Under the pieces are notes generated by a model. The model worked only from the letters and a program-made list of their open reading frames with translations, was not told the DNA's origin and made no database searches. A DNA stretch of 45,601 nucleotides from Treponema sp. Its GTDB lineage: Bacteria > Spirochaetota > Spirochaetia > Treponematales > Breznakiellaceae. Below are positions 32,840 through 41,615 of the stretch, piece after piece. A program made the translations under genes and the position numbers. Location: the NCBI GenBank assembly GCA_031266775.1, contig JAISAQ010000045.1:1-45601 (forward strand), given 5' to 3'. Numbering within the stretch: position 1 is the first letter of the stretch; every line of letters starts with the position of its first letter.

Positions 32840-34771
32840 ATGATTGCCGAAAAAAGCCTTGTCGTTTACAGGAACCGCCCCGCCATGGCCGCCGGACAGG
32901 GGGAAAAAATAACCATCGTCATGCTGGGCGAAACGGGCCGTGAAAAGAGGACCGAATACCGGGTCCGGGAAAAGGACATAGAGTTTCTGCATCCCGGACC
33001 GGTAACAGATCCGCCGGGCTTTACCGCCGCCGTTCCCGCCTCAGGCGCGGCGGTCAGGGAAGCATGGGAACTGCTTTCGGCTTCCGAAGGGGAAAAAATA
33101 AATCTGGAGGAACTTGCCGGACTCATATACGGCGGCTTTACCCCGGAAAGCGCCTGGGCCGCCCGGCAGCTGTTGTGGGACGGGCTTTTTTTTACCGGGG
33201 AACCGGAAGAAATAGTCTGCCGTTCCGCCGGGGAAGTTGAGGCGGAAGAAAAAAAACGCGGCGCGAAGGAACGGGAAGGACACGAACGGGACACATTTTT
33301 AGAGAAGCTTAAAAAGGAAAAAGGAGACGTTCCCTTAAGGGACGATCCTCTTGCCGGCCGTTTCTTGCAGGATGTGGAGGCCCTGGCATACGGAAAAACG
33401 GACAGGAGCCGCACCATGAAAGATCTGGGGCTTCCTGAAACACCCGAAGACGCTCACCGCCTGCTTCTTGCGGCCGGATGGTGGACGCCAATGATCAACC
33501 CTCATCCCGCCCGCTTCGGCCTGTCTTCCGTTTCCGCGAAGATAATCCCCGAAGCCCCGCCGGAGGAGGAGCGGAGGGATCTAACGGAACTTCCCGCCTT
33601 TGCCATTGACAGCCCCTGGAGCGACGATCCCGACGACGCCGTTTCCGTCCGCGGCACTACCCTTTATGTCCACATCGCCGACCCTTCCTCCTCGATTACG
33701 CCTGACAGTCCCGCCGAACGGGAAGCCCGTGACCGGGGGGCGACCCTCTACCTTCCCGAAGGCGCTTCGCGCATGCTGGCCGGGGAAGCCCTGTCCCTTT
33801 TTGCCCTCGGCGTCTCTTCCGGCCGGAATCCGTCGAAGGCGCTTACCTTCCAGATAAGCCTGGATGAAAAGGGGGAAATCACGGAAACGGACATATTCCC
33901 CTCGCTCGTAAACGTGACACGGCTTACCTACGGGGAGGCCGACAGCATACTCGAAGGAAAACCCGCCGGAGGGGAAACACACGCCGGCGCGGCGCGGGAG
34001 GATTTGGGGGTTCTAAGGGACATTGCCCGGCGGAACCTCGCGCGGAGGCTTGAGGCGGGGGCGGTGAATATTGAACTGCCTGAAACCCACATCGGCATTG
34101 AAGGGGACACAATCACCATAGACAGGATAGCCGCGTACCAATCCGCCGAAACGGTGCGGGAATGTATGCTCCTTGCCGGGGAAGGAGCCGCCCGCTGGGC
34201 GCTGGAACATTCCCTGCCCTTTCCCTTTGTATGCCAGGAGACGGGGGATCTTCCGTCGGATCCGCTTCCGGGCATGGCCGGTTTCTATCAGCTGCGCCGC
34301 TGCATGCGGCCGAGGACCCTTTCGGTAAAACCGGGCATACACCGGGGACTCGGCCTTGACGCCTATACCCAGGTTACAAGCCCCCTCCGCCGCTACACGG
34401 ACCTCCTTGCCCATCTTCAGATCCGCGCCCTGCTCCGGGGCGAATGTCCCCTTTCCGCCGATGAAACGCTTGTAAGGCTCGCGGCCGGGGAAGCGGCCGC
34501 CCAGGCAGTCCAGCAGGCGGAACGGGCGTCACGGCTGTACTGGACCACGGTGTACCTTTCCGGGCGCGCCGGTTCCGTATGGGAAGCCGCCGCCCTTGAA
34601 AAAAAGGGGCAGCGCTGGGTTTTTATGATTCCCGATCTGGCCCTTGAAACACAGGCCGCGGCAAGAGATCCCGTTGAACCGGGCGGCAAGGTAAAACTGG
34701 TCCTGAAATCGGTGAATATCTCCCGGAGTGAAGCGTCCTTTGTCAGCGGCTCCCCGGCAGAGTCCAGATGA
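32840..34771 (+). CDS. RNase II/RNase R-family exoribonuclease (RNB domain)
   Basis: A 643-residue 3'-to-5' exoribonuclease-type protein. The ATG at 32840 begins right before a beta-rich N-terminal part; the upstream open frame overlaps lysC on the other strand and is spurious. The RNB domain (about 235-540) has the acidic metal-binding cluster SPWSDDPDDAVSV and the late motif YTQVTSPLRRYTDLLAH. The central part is charged (KEKGDVPLRDD). It lacks an obvious C-terminal S1 domain of full RNase R. An extended -10 (TGC-TAGACT, 32824-32832) stands seven bases before the ATG. Its 3' end overlaps the convergent gene by 29 bases. Confidence 0.9.
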   Translation: MIAEKSLVVYRNRPAMAAGQGEKITIVMLGETGREKRTEYRVREKDIEFLHPGPVTDPPGFTAAVPASGAAVREAWELLSASEGEKINLEELAGLIYGGFTPESAWAARQLLWDGLFFTGEPEEIVCRSAGEVEAEEKKRGAKEREGHERDTFLEKLKKEKGDVPLRDDPLAGRFLQDVEALAYGKTDRSRTMKDLGLPETPEDAHRLLLAAGWWTPMINPHPARFGLSSVSAKIIPEAPPEEERRDLTELPAFAIDSPWSDDPDDAVSVRGTTLYVHIADPSSSITPDSPAEREARDRGATLYLPEGASRMLAGEALSLFALGVSSGRNPSKALTFQISLDEKGEITETDIFPSLVNVTRLTYGEADSILEGKPAGGETHAGAAREDLGVLRDIARRNLARRLEAGAVNIELPETHIGIEGDTITIDRIAAYQSAETVRECMLLAGEGAARWALEHSLPFPFVCQETGDLPSDPLPGMAGFYQLRRCMRPRTLSVKPGIHRGLGLDAYTQVTSPLRRYTDLLAHLQIRALLRGECPLSADETLVRLAAGEAAAQAVQQAERASRLYWTTVYLSGRAGSVWEAAALEKKGQRWVFMIPDLALETQAAARDPVEPGGKVKLVLKSVNISRSEASFVSGSPAESR

Positions 34772-35681
34772 CCCCCGCGCGGACCGTAAAAAGCACCGTG
34801 TTCAGACGCGGGGCAAGCATGGGGATCTTTCCCCAGGAATAAACAGGCATTTCAACGCCGGCAAGGATTCGCAGGTCCGTAATGATCCGCCAGGTCCCTT
34901 CCGCGCCCAGGTAAACCGATTTAAGCTCGTCGGCCTCCGTATCCGTAAAACCGGAGGCAAAACCCGCGGGCGTGTAAGAACGCTTGAGGCTCTGGTATCC
35001 CATGTTTACAAGGATGGTGTAGGGAACGTTTTTCGCGTACACATCGGCGCTGAACTGATAACGGGTCCGTTCGTCCCTTGTAATGATAAAATCGCCGAAA
35101 CGCCGGCTAAAGACCGCGGAAGAAAAAGAAAAGGAACACACCACATTGGGAACCCAGAAACCCAGGATAATTTCCCCCGTTTCCTGTATGTGATCCCCGG
35201 GGAAGCTGAGGCTTGACCCCAGCGTCGAGGAACCCCGTACCGTACCAAAGACAACCCCCGGCCATTCAAAGGTCAGCCCCCCGGCGGCTCCAGGACTCAG
35301 GATCTTTTCGGCGGTGTTAAAGGGGCTAAGGATCATGCCGGCCTCAACTTGGACAAAGGAAAAATCCAGGGCAAGGCCGGCGGTTACGCGGTTCCGTAAC
35401 ACCGGGTCCCGTTCCCAGGCGGCTTTCCAGGAAATCATGCCGTTAAAGGCCCCCGACAGGCCCGCAAAGGCCAGAGGATACGTCCGGGGCGTGAAGCGTC
35501 CGCCGCCCACGGGGTGATCCTGGCCGGGATCAAAGGAGACGTTCCCCGCGCCGCCTTCCAGACGCAGTTCAAGCGAAGCGGCCGTTCCCGCGGCAGCCGC
35601 AAAAAAGGCGGAAAAGAAGAGCGGAAACAGAAACGCGGAAAAGCCGGGACGGTTTTTTTTCATCAGTTTCACCGGTTTCAT
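34743..35681 (-). CDS. Putative outer-membrane beta-barrel protein
   Basis: About 312 residues. The ATG at 35681 overlaps the upstream stop (TGATG); a later Met at 35663 is also possible. A signal peptide (FSAFLFPLFFSAFFAAAAGTA) is followed by alternating hydrophobic strands with Gly and aromatic residues (SLELRLEGGAGNVSF, FAGLSGAFNGMISWKAAW, GLALDFSFVQVEAGMIL), and the protein ends in a strand (TVLFTVRAGVIWTLPGSR). This pattern fits an outer-membrane barrel. The function is unknown. It is paired with another barrel-like gene upstream and probably co-transcribed. Confidence 0.7.
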   Translation of the reverse strand: MKPVKLMKKNRPGFSAFLFPLFFSAFFAAAAGTAASLELRLEGGAGNVSFDPGQDHPVGGGRFTPRTYPLAFAGLSGAFNGMISWKAAWERDPVLRNRVTAGLALDFSFVQVEAGMILSPFNTAEKILSPGAAGGLTFEWPGVVFGTVRGSSTLGSSLSFPGDHIQETGEIILGFWVPNVVCSFSFSSAVFSRRFGDFIITRDERTRYQFSADVYAKNVPYTILVNMGYQSLKRSYTPAGFASGFTDTEADELKSVYLGAEGTWRIITDLRILAGVEMPVYSWGKIPMLAPRLNTVLFTVRAGVIWTLPGSR

Positions 35682-36934
35682 CAATAGGCCGTCCGTATTC
35701 CCGCAAATACTTCAAACATCCTGTACGGGGTGCTGTGATCCGTCACATTTATGCGCAGTTTTACATTCCATTGAAGCCCGTTGCTGATAAAACTGACAAA
35801 GGGGCTAAACCGGACGGTCAGGGCATCGTAATCGTCGACTTTAACGCCCAGGGTGTTTTCAATTCCCCCCTGAATGCCCGTAGAAACCGGATCTCCGGCG
35901 ATGATTTTGAAGTTAATGTCCGCCCTTCCCCGTTCGTCATTCGTCCTGACTCCCTGATATACCAAAGGGTGATAAAAAAACGTCAGATGAAAGGCCATGA
36001 TGCCGAAACGCAGCCGGGGCTCGATGAGGAAATACAGGTGATCCGCGCCGAATTCGCTGCCTTTTTCCCAGCCGGGAATGCCGGCCTCAAGGAGCAAATC
36101 CGTGTCCGCGCCGGAACTAAAGAACGCGAGGAGCCCCCCGCGAAACTGTATGCGCGGGTCCCTTCCCCCTGTGACCCCGCCAAAGGCCTCGACGCTCAGG
36201 CCGTTCCCGTTAAAGAGCAGGCGGAGATCGCCTGAAAAGCGGTTTCCGGTAAAGGAATAAGTTCCGTCTTCAAAGGCCGCAAGATTCTGGTATACGTAAA
36301 AAAGCGGGACAAAAACGTTCCAGCGGGTAAGGGCAAAGGAAAATCCCGTTCCCCGCGCCTGGTAGATCCCTTCATAACGCCTGTTAATATCGCCGCCTAT
36401 GCCGTCCGGAAAATAGTAGAAGCCGGTAAAATCCGTGGGAACCTGGAAGAGCCCGTACCGGGCGGCGAATTCTTCCCCGGAACCGAATGTATCCCCGTGT
36501 CCTATAAAATATGAAAGCTCCAGCGGCAGGCTGAACAGATCGCGGGCGGTGGCTTTGGCGGAGCGGAAAGAAAGAAAGGCGCTGTTGTCCATCGCGCTGT
36601 TCATTTGATCTGTAAGGCTATTGTACTCAAGGTCCGAAACCGCCGTTCCCGGCGGTACGGGCAGAAAACGGAAGCTGCGGTAGGCAAAGGCCTTGCCCAG
36701 ATCGGCGGCGGTAAATGACAGGCCCAGTCTGACGCCGAACTTGTAGCCGCCGTCAAGGGCGATATCCGCGATGGCGTTGGTGGCAAGGGCGAATTCCCCG
36801 TCGTCGTTCACCCTTCCCCTGGTGGCCAATTCCAGTCTTGGAACGGTTATTTCCGCCCCGAAAAGCGAAAAAAACGGAAAGGCAAGAAGAAAAAGACCCA
36901 AAGAACGAATGTTTCGCAGCCGTATATCTTTCAT
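35681..36934 (-). CDS. Putative outer-membrane beta-barrel protein
   Basis: A 417-residue protein with signal peptide (SLGLFLLAFPFFSLFG-AE). The mature part has many amphipathic strands (YKFGVRLGLSFTAADLG, FSFALTRWNVFVPLFYVYQ, LLLEAGIPGW, RLRFGIMAFHLTFFYHPLVYQG) and ends MFEVFAGIRTAY, all in line with a barrel in the outer membrane. No specific family recognised. A TATATT -10-like box lies seven bases before the ATG, with a weak AGG. The divergent gene is cheA. Confidence 0.7.
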   Translation of the reverse strand: MKDIRLRNIRSLGLFLLAFPFFSLFGAEITVPRLELATRGRVNDDGEFALATNAIADIALDGGYKFGVRLGLSFTAADLGKAFAYRSFRFLPVPPGTAVSDLEYNSLTDQMNSAMDNSAFLSFRSAKATARDLFSLPLELSYFIGHGDTFGSGEEFAARYGLFQVPTDFTGFYYFPDGIGGDINRRYEGIYQARGTGFSFALTRWNVFVPLFYVYQNLAAFEDGTYSFTGNRFSGDLRLLFNGNGLSVEAFGGVTGGRDPRIQFRGGLLAFFSSGADTDLLLEAGIPGWEKGSEFGADHLYFLIEPRLRFGIMAFHLTFFYHPLVYQGVRTNDERGRADINFKIIAGDPVSTGIQGGIENTLGVKVDDYDALTVRFSPFVSFISNGLQWNVKLRINVTDHSTPYRMFEVFAGIRTAY

Positions 36935-36959
36935 CTTACCTAATATATCGGCATAAATT

Positions 36960-37010
36960 CCCCGTTTTTCCCTGTTTTTCCCTGTTTTTAATCGCGGGCT
37001 GCCGGCCCGC
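36960..37010. repeat. Three tandem decamers and a hairpin upstream of cheA
   Basis: CCCYGTTTTT is repeated three times (36960-36989), then GCGGGC/GCCCGC forms a short hairpin (36994-37010). It lies between divergent genes and directly upstream of the cheA promoter. Confidence 0.6.
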
Positions 37011-37014
37011 AGTC

Positions 37015-37042
37015 TTGACGCAAAACGATTTGTGTATAAGAT
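37015..37042 (+). promoter_or_regulatory. Promoter of the chemotaxis operon
   Basis: TTGACG (37015-37020), 16-base spacer, TAAGAT (37037-37042). The predicted transcription start is about three bases before the cheA ATG at 37052, which lacks a ribosome binding site. Confidence 0.5.
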
Positions 37043-37051
37043 TTACAGTAT

Positions 37052-39442
37052 ATGAGTGACTACCTTGATCCGAATAATGAGGAACTTCTCAAGGATTTTT
37101 TTGCCGAAGCCCAGATGCAGGTTGACACCCTGGAACAGAATATTCTGGTCCTCGAAAACGAGGGCGGCAACAGGGACGCCATAGACGAGATTTTCCGGGC
37201 GGCGCACACCCTTAAAGGGGGGTCCGCCACGGTGGAAATGATGGAACTTTCCCATTTTACCCATCTGGTGGAAGACGTGCTTGACGCCATCCGCTCGGAT
37301 CAACTGCACGTCAACGAAGATGTAGTGGATACCCTCCTGGCGGCCATTGACATCATCAAAGCCATGCTGGAACAGCGCATGAACGGGGCGGTTTACGGGG
37401 GGGACACGTCGGAAATAGAGGGGCGTCTTTCCGCCCTGCTTCCCGAAGGGGGCAAGAACCGCAAGGGAGGGGCAAAACCGGCGGCAGCGGCAAAGGCTGC
37501 CGCCCCTCCCCCGCCGCCGCCGGCCGCCGCTTCCCCTTCGGGCGGACGCGGCATTACCGAAGACGAGCTTATCGAACTCAAACAATCGGCGGACAGCCCC
37601 GTCTACCGGGTTTCGGTCAAATTCGATGAAAACAGCCTGATGAATACAGTGGGAGGCATTCAGGTGTACGCAGCCCTCAAGGGTTCGGGCACCGTTCTGA
37701 AGACTTCCCCGGAATTTGAACAACTATACGAGGACAATTTCTTTCCAACGGTGGACTACTACTTTGCTACATCCAAAACCGCGGACGACATACGAAAGTA
37801 CGTCAGCATACCGGATGTGACCCTTTCCGCCGAAATAACGGATATTTCGCAGCTGACAGGCGGCGCGGGCGCCGCCCCCGCCCAAGCTGCCGCGCCCGCA
37901 CAGGCCGCTGCCGCGCCCGTGCAGCCTGCCGCCCCTGCACAGGCCGCCGCGCCGGTACAGTCTGCCGCGTCTGCCCAGACCGCGCCTGCACAGGCCGCTC
38001 CCGCGGCGGGAAAACAGGCCGCTTCCGAGGACGCGAAGAAGGCGGGCAAGGAAGCGGGGTCCATTCTCCGGGTGGAATCCAAGCGTGTCGACGATCTGCT
38101 TAACCTCGTTTCCGAAACGGTGATCACCAAGGCAACCTTCAACCAGATAAGCAATCAGTTCAGCGGCATGGTGAATGAACTGCACGACATCGAAGCGGCC
38201 TACCGGGACAAGATCAAGGGCCTCTTTGACAACCTGCCCGGTTACCTCGAAAGCATTCAGAACGGAAGATCCGTCAAGGATATCCGCAAGGAAATAGGCG
38301 ATCATTACGGGGATCTTTTTTCGCTGTTCGACGTGTTCGAAACATCAATGAAGACCAATGTCGGCAAATTCCGTTCCACATCCCAAAACCTGGGACGCAT
38401 AACAGGAGAACTGCAGGAAGGGGTCATGCGCATCCGCATGGTGCCCATCAGCCAGATATTCAGCCGTTTCCCGCGCCTTGTCCGCGACCTTTCCAAGAGC
38501 CTTAACAAGAAGATCAACCTGGTCATAGAAGGTGAAGATACGGAGCTGGACAAGTCGGTCATAGAGGATCTCCTTGACCCTATCATGCACTCGGTGCGGA
38601 ATTCCATTGATCACGGAATTGAGGCGGCGGAAGAGCGGAAGGCCGCCGGCAAGCCGGAAGAAGGCATGGTCCTCCTCAAGGCCGCCAACGAAGGAAACAT
38701 GATCATCATCGAGATCGCCGACGACGGCAAGGGCATCGATGTGGATGCCGTCAAGGCGAAGGCGGTGGAGCGGGGGCTTATCAGTCCCAACAAACAGCTT
38801 ACCGATCCTGAGGCCTACAACCTCATCTTCGAACCGGGCTTCTCCACGGCAAAGCAGGTCACCGCCATTTCAGGCCGCGGTGTGGGGCTTGACGTGGTAC
38901 GCCGGCAGATAGACAAGCTCAACGGAAAGGTGACCGTTTCCTCCGAACACGGAAAGGGAACCAAATTCACCATCAAGCTGCCCCTTACCCTCGCCATCAT
39001 TCAGGGCCTCCTTGTCCGCGTCGGCGAGGAGATCTACTCCATTCCCATTACCAGCGTCATCGAAAGCCTCAGGATAAAACCCGAAGGAATCCAGCTTATC
39101 GACAACTACGAAGTTTTCAACATACGAAACGATGTCATTTCCCTCCTCAGGCTCAACAGGCTCTTCGGCATCAAGACGGAGGAACAGCAGGAGTACAATT
39201 TCATTGTCATTGTGGGAACCGCCGAAAAGAAAATGGGCTTTATGGTCGACAGCCTTATCGGGGAGGAGGACGTTGTCATCAAGCCCCTGCGGGATCAGTT
39301 CACCAATTCTCCCGGCATAGCCGGGGCGTCCATATTGGGAGACGGATCTGTCTCCCTTATCATAGACGTGAGCCAGCTTTTGGAGCTGGGACTGAGCAGG
39401 GAGATGGAACAGCGGCGCGTCCGCGAAGCGTCAATACGGTAA
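37052..39442 (+). CDS. cheA: Chemotaxis histidine kinase CheA
   Basis: A 796-residue kinase. P1/HPt domain with phosphorylated H52 (FRAAHTLKGGSA); a P2-like domain (about 190-270) after a short Pro/Ala linker; a long low-complexity APAQAA linker (about 272-330); P3 dimerisation (about 345-450); P4 ATPase with HSVRNSIDHGIE, DDGKGIDV and GRGVGLDVV; and P5/CheW-like C-terminus (about 650-790). It autophosphorylates in response to receptor signals and passes phosphate to CheY. It is the first gene of cheA, cheW-CheR-like, cheX. Confidence 0.97.
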   Translation: MSDYLDPNNEELLKDFFAEAQMQVDTLEQNILVLENEGGNRDAIDEIFRAAHTLKGGSATVEMMELSHFTHLVEDVLDAIRSDQLHVNEDVVDTLLAAIDIIKAMLEQRMNGAVYGGDTSEIEGRLSALLPEGGKNRKGGAKPAAAAKAAAPPPPPPAAASPSGGRGITEDELIELKQSADSPVYRVSVKFDENSLMNTVGGIQVYAALKGSGTVLKTSPEFEQLYEDNFFPTVDYYFATSKTADDIRKYVSIPDVTLSAEITDISQLTGGAGAAPAQAAAPAQAAAAPVQPAAPAQAAAPVQSAASAQTAPAQAAPAAGKQAASEDAKKAGKEAGSILRVESKRVDDLLNLVSETVITKATFNQISNQFSGMVNELHDIEAAYRDKIKGLFDNLPGYLESIQNGRSVKDIRKEIGDHYGDLFSLFDVFETSMKTNVGKFRSTSQNLGRITGELQEGVMRIRMVPISQIFSRFPRLVRDLSKSLNKKINLVIEGEDTELDKSVIEDLLDPIMHSVRNSIDHGIEAAEERKAAGKPEEGMVLLKAANEGNMIIIEIADDGKGIDVDAVKAKAVERGLISPNKQLTDPEAYNLIFEPGFSTAKQVTAISGRGVGLDVVRRQIDKLNGKVTVSSEHGKGTKFTIKLPLTLAIIQGLLVRVGEEIYSIPITSVIESLRIKPEGIQLIDNYEVFNIRNDVISLLRLNRLFGIKTEEQQEYNFIVIVGTAEKKMGFMVDSLIGEEDVVIKPLRDQFTNSPGIAGASILGDGSVSLIIDVSQLLELGLSREMEQRRVREASIR

Positions 39443-39454
39443 CGGAGAGGGGTT

Positions 39455-40777
39455 ATGGCAGTCATACGGGATTTGGCGCAGGTTAACGCGGAACTGCAGG
39501 AACAGAAAGAACGGGCCGATCTTGTCGATTTTAAAATGATCACCTTTTCACTTGCCGGAAAAGATTACGGCGTTGACATCATGAATGTCAAGGAAATTGC
39601 AAAGGCCGACAAATTCACCTTCGTGCCCAACGCCGCCTCATTCGTCCGGGGCGTGTATAATCTGCGGGGGGACATTATCCCCGTTATCGATCTTAGAATT
39701 TTCTTCCACCTGGCCGCCGACAAAAAAGCCGACGGCCAGGAGAACATGCTGATCCTCCGCATAGAAGACCGTGTCTACGGAACCATTGTGGACAAGATCG
39801 ACAAGGTTGTGGGGATAAGCTCGGATACGATACAGCCGCCCCACCCTATCTTCGGCGACATTAATATTAAATTCATTGAAGGGGTTGTAGAGAAGGAAGG
39901 CGCCCTGTACATCATCCTTGATGTTATCCGTATTTTCACGCAGAGCGAAGAAGAAAAAAACAAGCCCAGGGGCATACAGGAAGGCGGCGACAGCTATTAC
40001 GCGCCTGTCCCCGTGGAAGAGGTGGCCGTACAGAAAAGCCGGAGTTCAAACGCCCTTGATTTTATCAAGGAAAGCCTTCCGGCCCTGCGGCATTTTTACC
40101 CGTCCGAAATAAACGCGGACTGGCTTGAAAAGCGCTTCAGGGAATGGAGCGGCATCCGAACCGAGGCGGACCTTCAGCTCAAGGGAACCAAGGACGCGGA
40201 CGATTTTCTTTCTCCCTTCCATTCGCCTGAAACAGGACACTTCTGGGACGACGATTACGCGGAACTGGTCAAAAAAACGCTGCCCGATCTTCCGTCCAAC
40301 AACATACAGGTCTGGAACCTGGGCTGCGGCAAGGGCTATGAGAGTTATTCGTTTGCCTGTATATTAAAGTTGCGGTACCCCGGCGGGTTCATAAAGATCT
40401 GGGCGAACGACAGCGACATCATGGCGATTTCCCAGGCGCCCAACATGATTTTTGATTTGGAGGAAATGCCCGAATATTGCCGGGCTTTCATGGTAAGGGG
40501 AAAAAACGGCTACAGTTTTGATCAAAACATCAGGGACGCGGTGATTTTTGAATACCACGATGTACTGAACGACAATCCCCTGCCGGAACTGGACATGATC
40601 CTCGCGCGGGATATTCTTTCGTATTTGACGCCGCAGGATCAGGTGAGGATTATCGCCGGTTTTGAGGACAAACTCAAAAACCACGGGATCGTTTTTTCGG
40701 GAAAAAACGAAAAACTTCCCGGGGACAACTGGCGGTTTTGCGGCCTTGACCCGGTATCCGCTTATACGAGAAACTAA
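39455..40777 (+). CDS. CheW coupling protein fused to a CheR-like domain
   Basis: A 440-residue protein beginning 12 bases after cheA with GGAGAGG upstream. Residues about 25-165 are a CheW domain (MITFSLAGKDYGVDIMNVKEI, VRGVYNLRGDIIPVIDLR). Residues about 195-440 resemble the CheR methyltransferase (VWNLGCGKGYESYSFA, where CheR has a Gly-rich SAM loop; then IWANDSD and DMILARDILSYLTPQDQ). The SAM loop differs from canonical CheR, so methyltransferase activity is doubtful. Such CheW–CheR-like fusions are known from treponemal chemoreceptor arrays, where they are structural parts. It links CheA to receptors. Confidence 0.9.
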   Translation: MAVIRDLAQVNAELQEQKERADLVDFKMITFSLAGKDYGVDIMNVKEIAKADKFTFVPNAASFVRGVYNLRGDIIPVIDLRIFFHLAADKKADGQENMLILRIEDRVYGTIVDKIDKVVGISSDTIQPPHPIFGDINIKFIEGVVEKEGALYIILDVIRIFTQSEEEKNKPRGIQEGGDSYYAPVPVEEVAVQKSRSSNALDFIKESLPALRHFYPSEINADWLEKRFREWSGIRTEADLQLKGTKDADDFLSPFHSPETGHFWDDDYAELVKKTLPDLPSNNIQVWNLGCGKGYESYSFACILKLRYPGGFIKIWANDSDIMAISQAPNMIFDLEEMPEYCRAFMVRGKNGYSFDQNIRDAVIFEYHDVLNDNPLPELDMILARDILSYLTPQDQVRIIAGFEDKLKNHGIVFSGKNEKLPGDNWRFCGLDPVSAYTRN

Positions 40778-40793
40778 AGAAGGAGCGTTTATC

Positions 40794-41270
40794 ATGAGAG
40801 TTGAATACATCAACCCGTTTGTTGAGTCCGCCTTTAATGTACTCAAAGAAGTGCTTGATTCCGATGTTAAACGGGGTGAAATTTACCTTAAACCCACTAC
40901 CATGGCGATCATGGGCGTCGCCGCCCTTGTCGGGCTTGCCGGTGATGTAGAAGGCCGCGTGCTTTTTGACATGACCAAGCAGACGGCTCTGGCGGTTTCA
41001 GGCGCCATGAACGGCGAAAAATTCACCACCCTTGATGAACTTGCCAAGGCTACCATCCAGGAGCTGGCCAACATGATCACCGCCCAGGCGGTTACCAAAC
41101 TCCACGATCTGGGCTTTAAATTCGACCTTACCCCTCCGGCCCTCTTTACAGGCGATAATATGGAAGTATCCAGTAATCTTGGCGAAGTGGAAGCCCTCAT
41201 CGTTCCCATGGAACTGGGCACCAACGGCAAGATCGAAGTTAACGTCGCCATCCGCGAACGGTTAAAGTAA
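40794..41270 (+). CDS. cheX: CheX-type CheY-P phosphatase
   Basis: A 158-residue protein; the ATG at 40794 has AGGAG eight bases upstream. It has the CheC/CheX-family pattern with the catalytic ExxN (ELANMITAQAV) and Gly-rich GVAALVGLAGDVEGRVLFDM. It removes phosphate from CheY-P, which resets the flagellar motor signal. In related treponemes cheY follows directly; here no cheY is present before the tRNA gene. Confidence 0.93.
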   Translation: MRVEYINPFVESAFNVLKEVLDSDVKRGEIYLKPTTMAIMGVAALVGLAGDVEGRVLFDMTKQTALAVSGAMNGEKFTTLDELAKATIQELANMITAQAVTKLHDLGFKFDLTPPALFTGDNMEVSSNLGEVEALIVPMELGTNGKIEVNVAIRERLK

Positions 41271-41350
41271 AGCGTTCCCTGTATCAGAGGCCTGCAATGA
41301 CGGGCCGTAAACGGCCTGGACCTCATGTTGAAATGTTACCGAAAGGCATG

Positions 41351-41379
41351 TTGACTTTCCCGGCAGGTTAGGGTACGCT
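41351..41379 (+). promoter_or_regulatory. Promoter of tRNA-Val
   Basis: TTGACT (41351-41356), 17-base spacer, TACGCT (41374-41379); predicted transcription start about 41386, 23 bases before the tRNA. Confidence 0.55.
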
Positions 41380-41408
41380 GTCGATGTACTGTGCCGGTGA
41401 AAATTGAA

Positions 41409-41482
41409 GGGCGGTTAGCTCAGTTGGTGAGAGCACTAGCTTGACATGCTAGGGGTCGTGGGTTCAAGTCCCCCATCGCCCA
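41409..41482 (+). tRNA. tRNA-Val (anticodon GAC)
   Basis: A full cloverleaf: acceptor GGGCGGT (41409-41415) with ATCGCCC, one G-T pair; D-arm GCTC...GAGC; anticodon stem CTAGC/GCTAG with loop TTGACAT, anticodon GAC at 41443-41445; T-loop TTCAAGT. The T-stem has one U-C mismatch (GTGGG with CCCCC), which is unusual. The discriminator is A and CCA is not encoded. Confidence 0.93.
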
Positions 41483-41615
41483 GAAACGGCAAGAGAAGAA
41501 AGCCGGTTCCAGATTTGTACCGTAAAAGACCGGAAAAAAAAGACGCGCTGAAATTAGCCGGCATGCGGGCTACGCGCAAAACCGTCTTCGGCAAAACTAC
41601 GCGATTAGCGTCACG

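Noticed and set aside
41303-41316. A terminator after cheX (GGCCGT/ACGGCC hairpin)
   Set aside because: Only six base pairs and no T-run; too weak to call.
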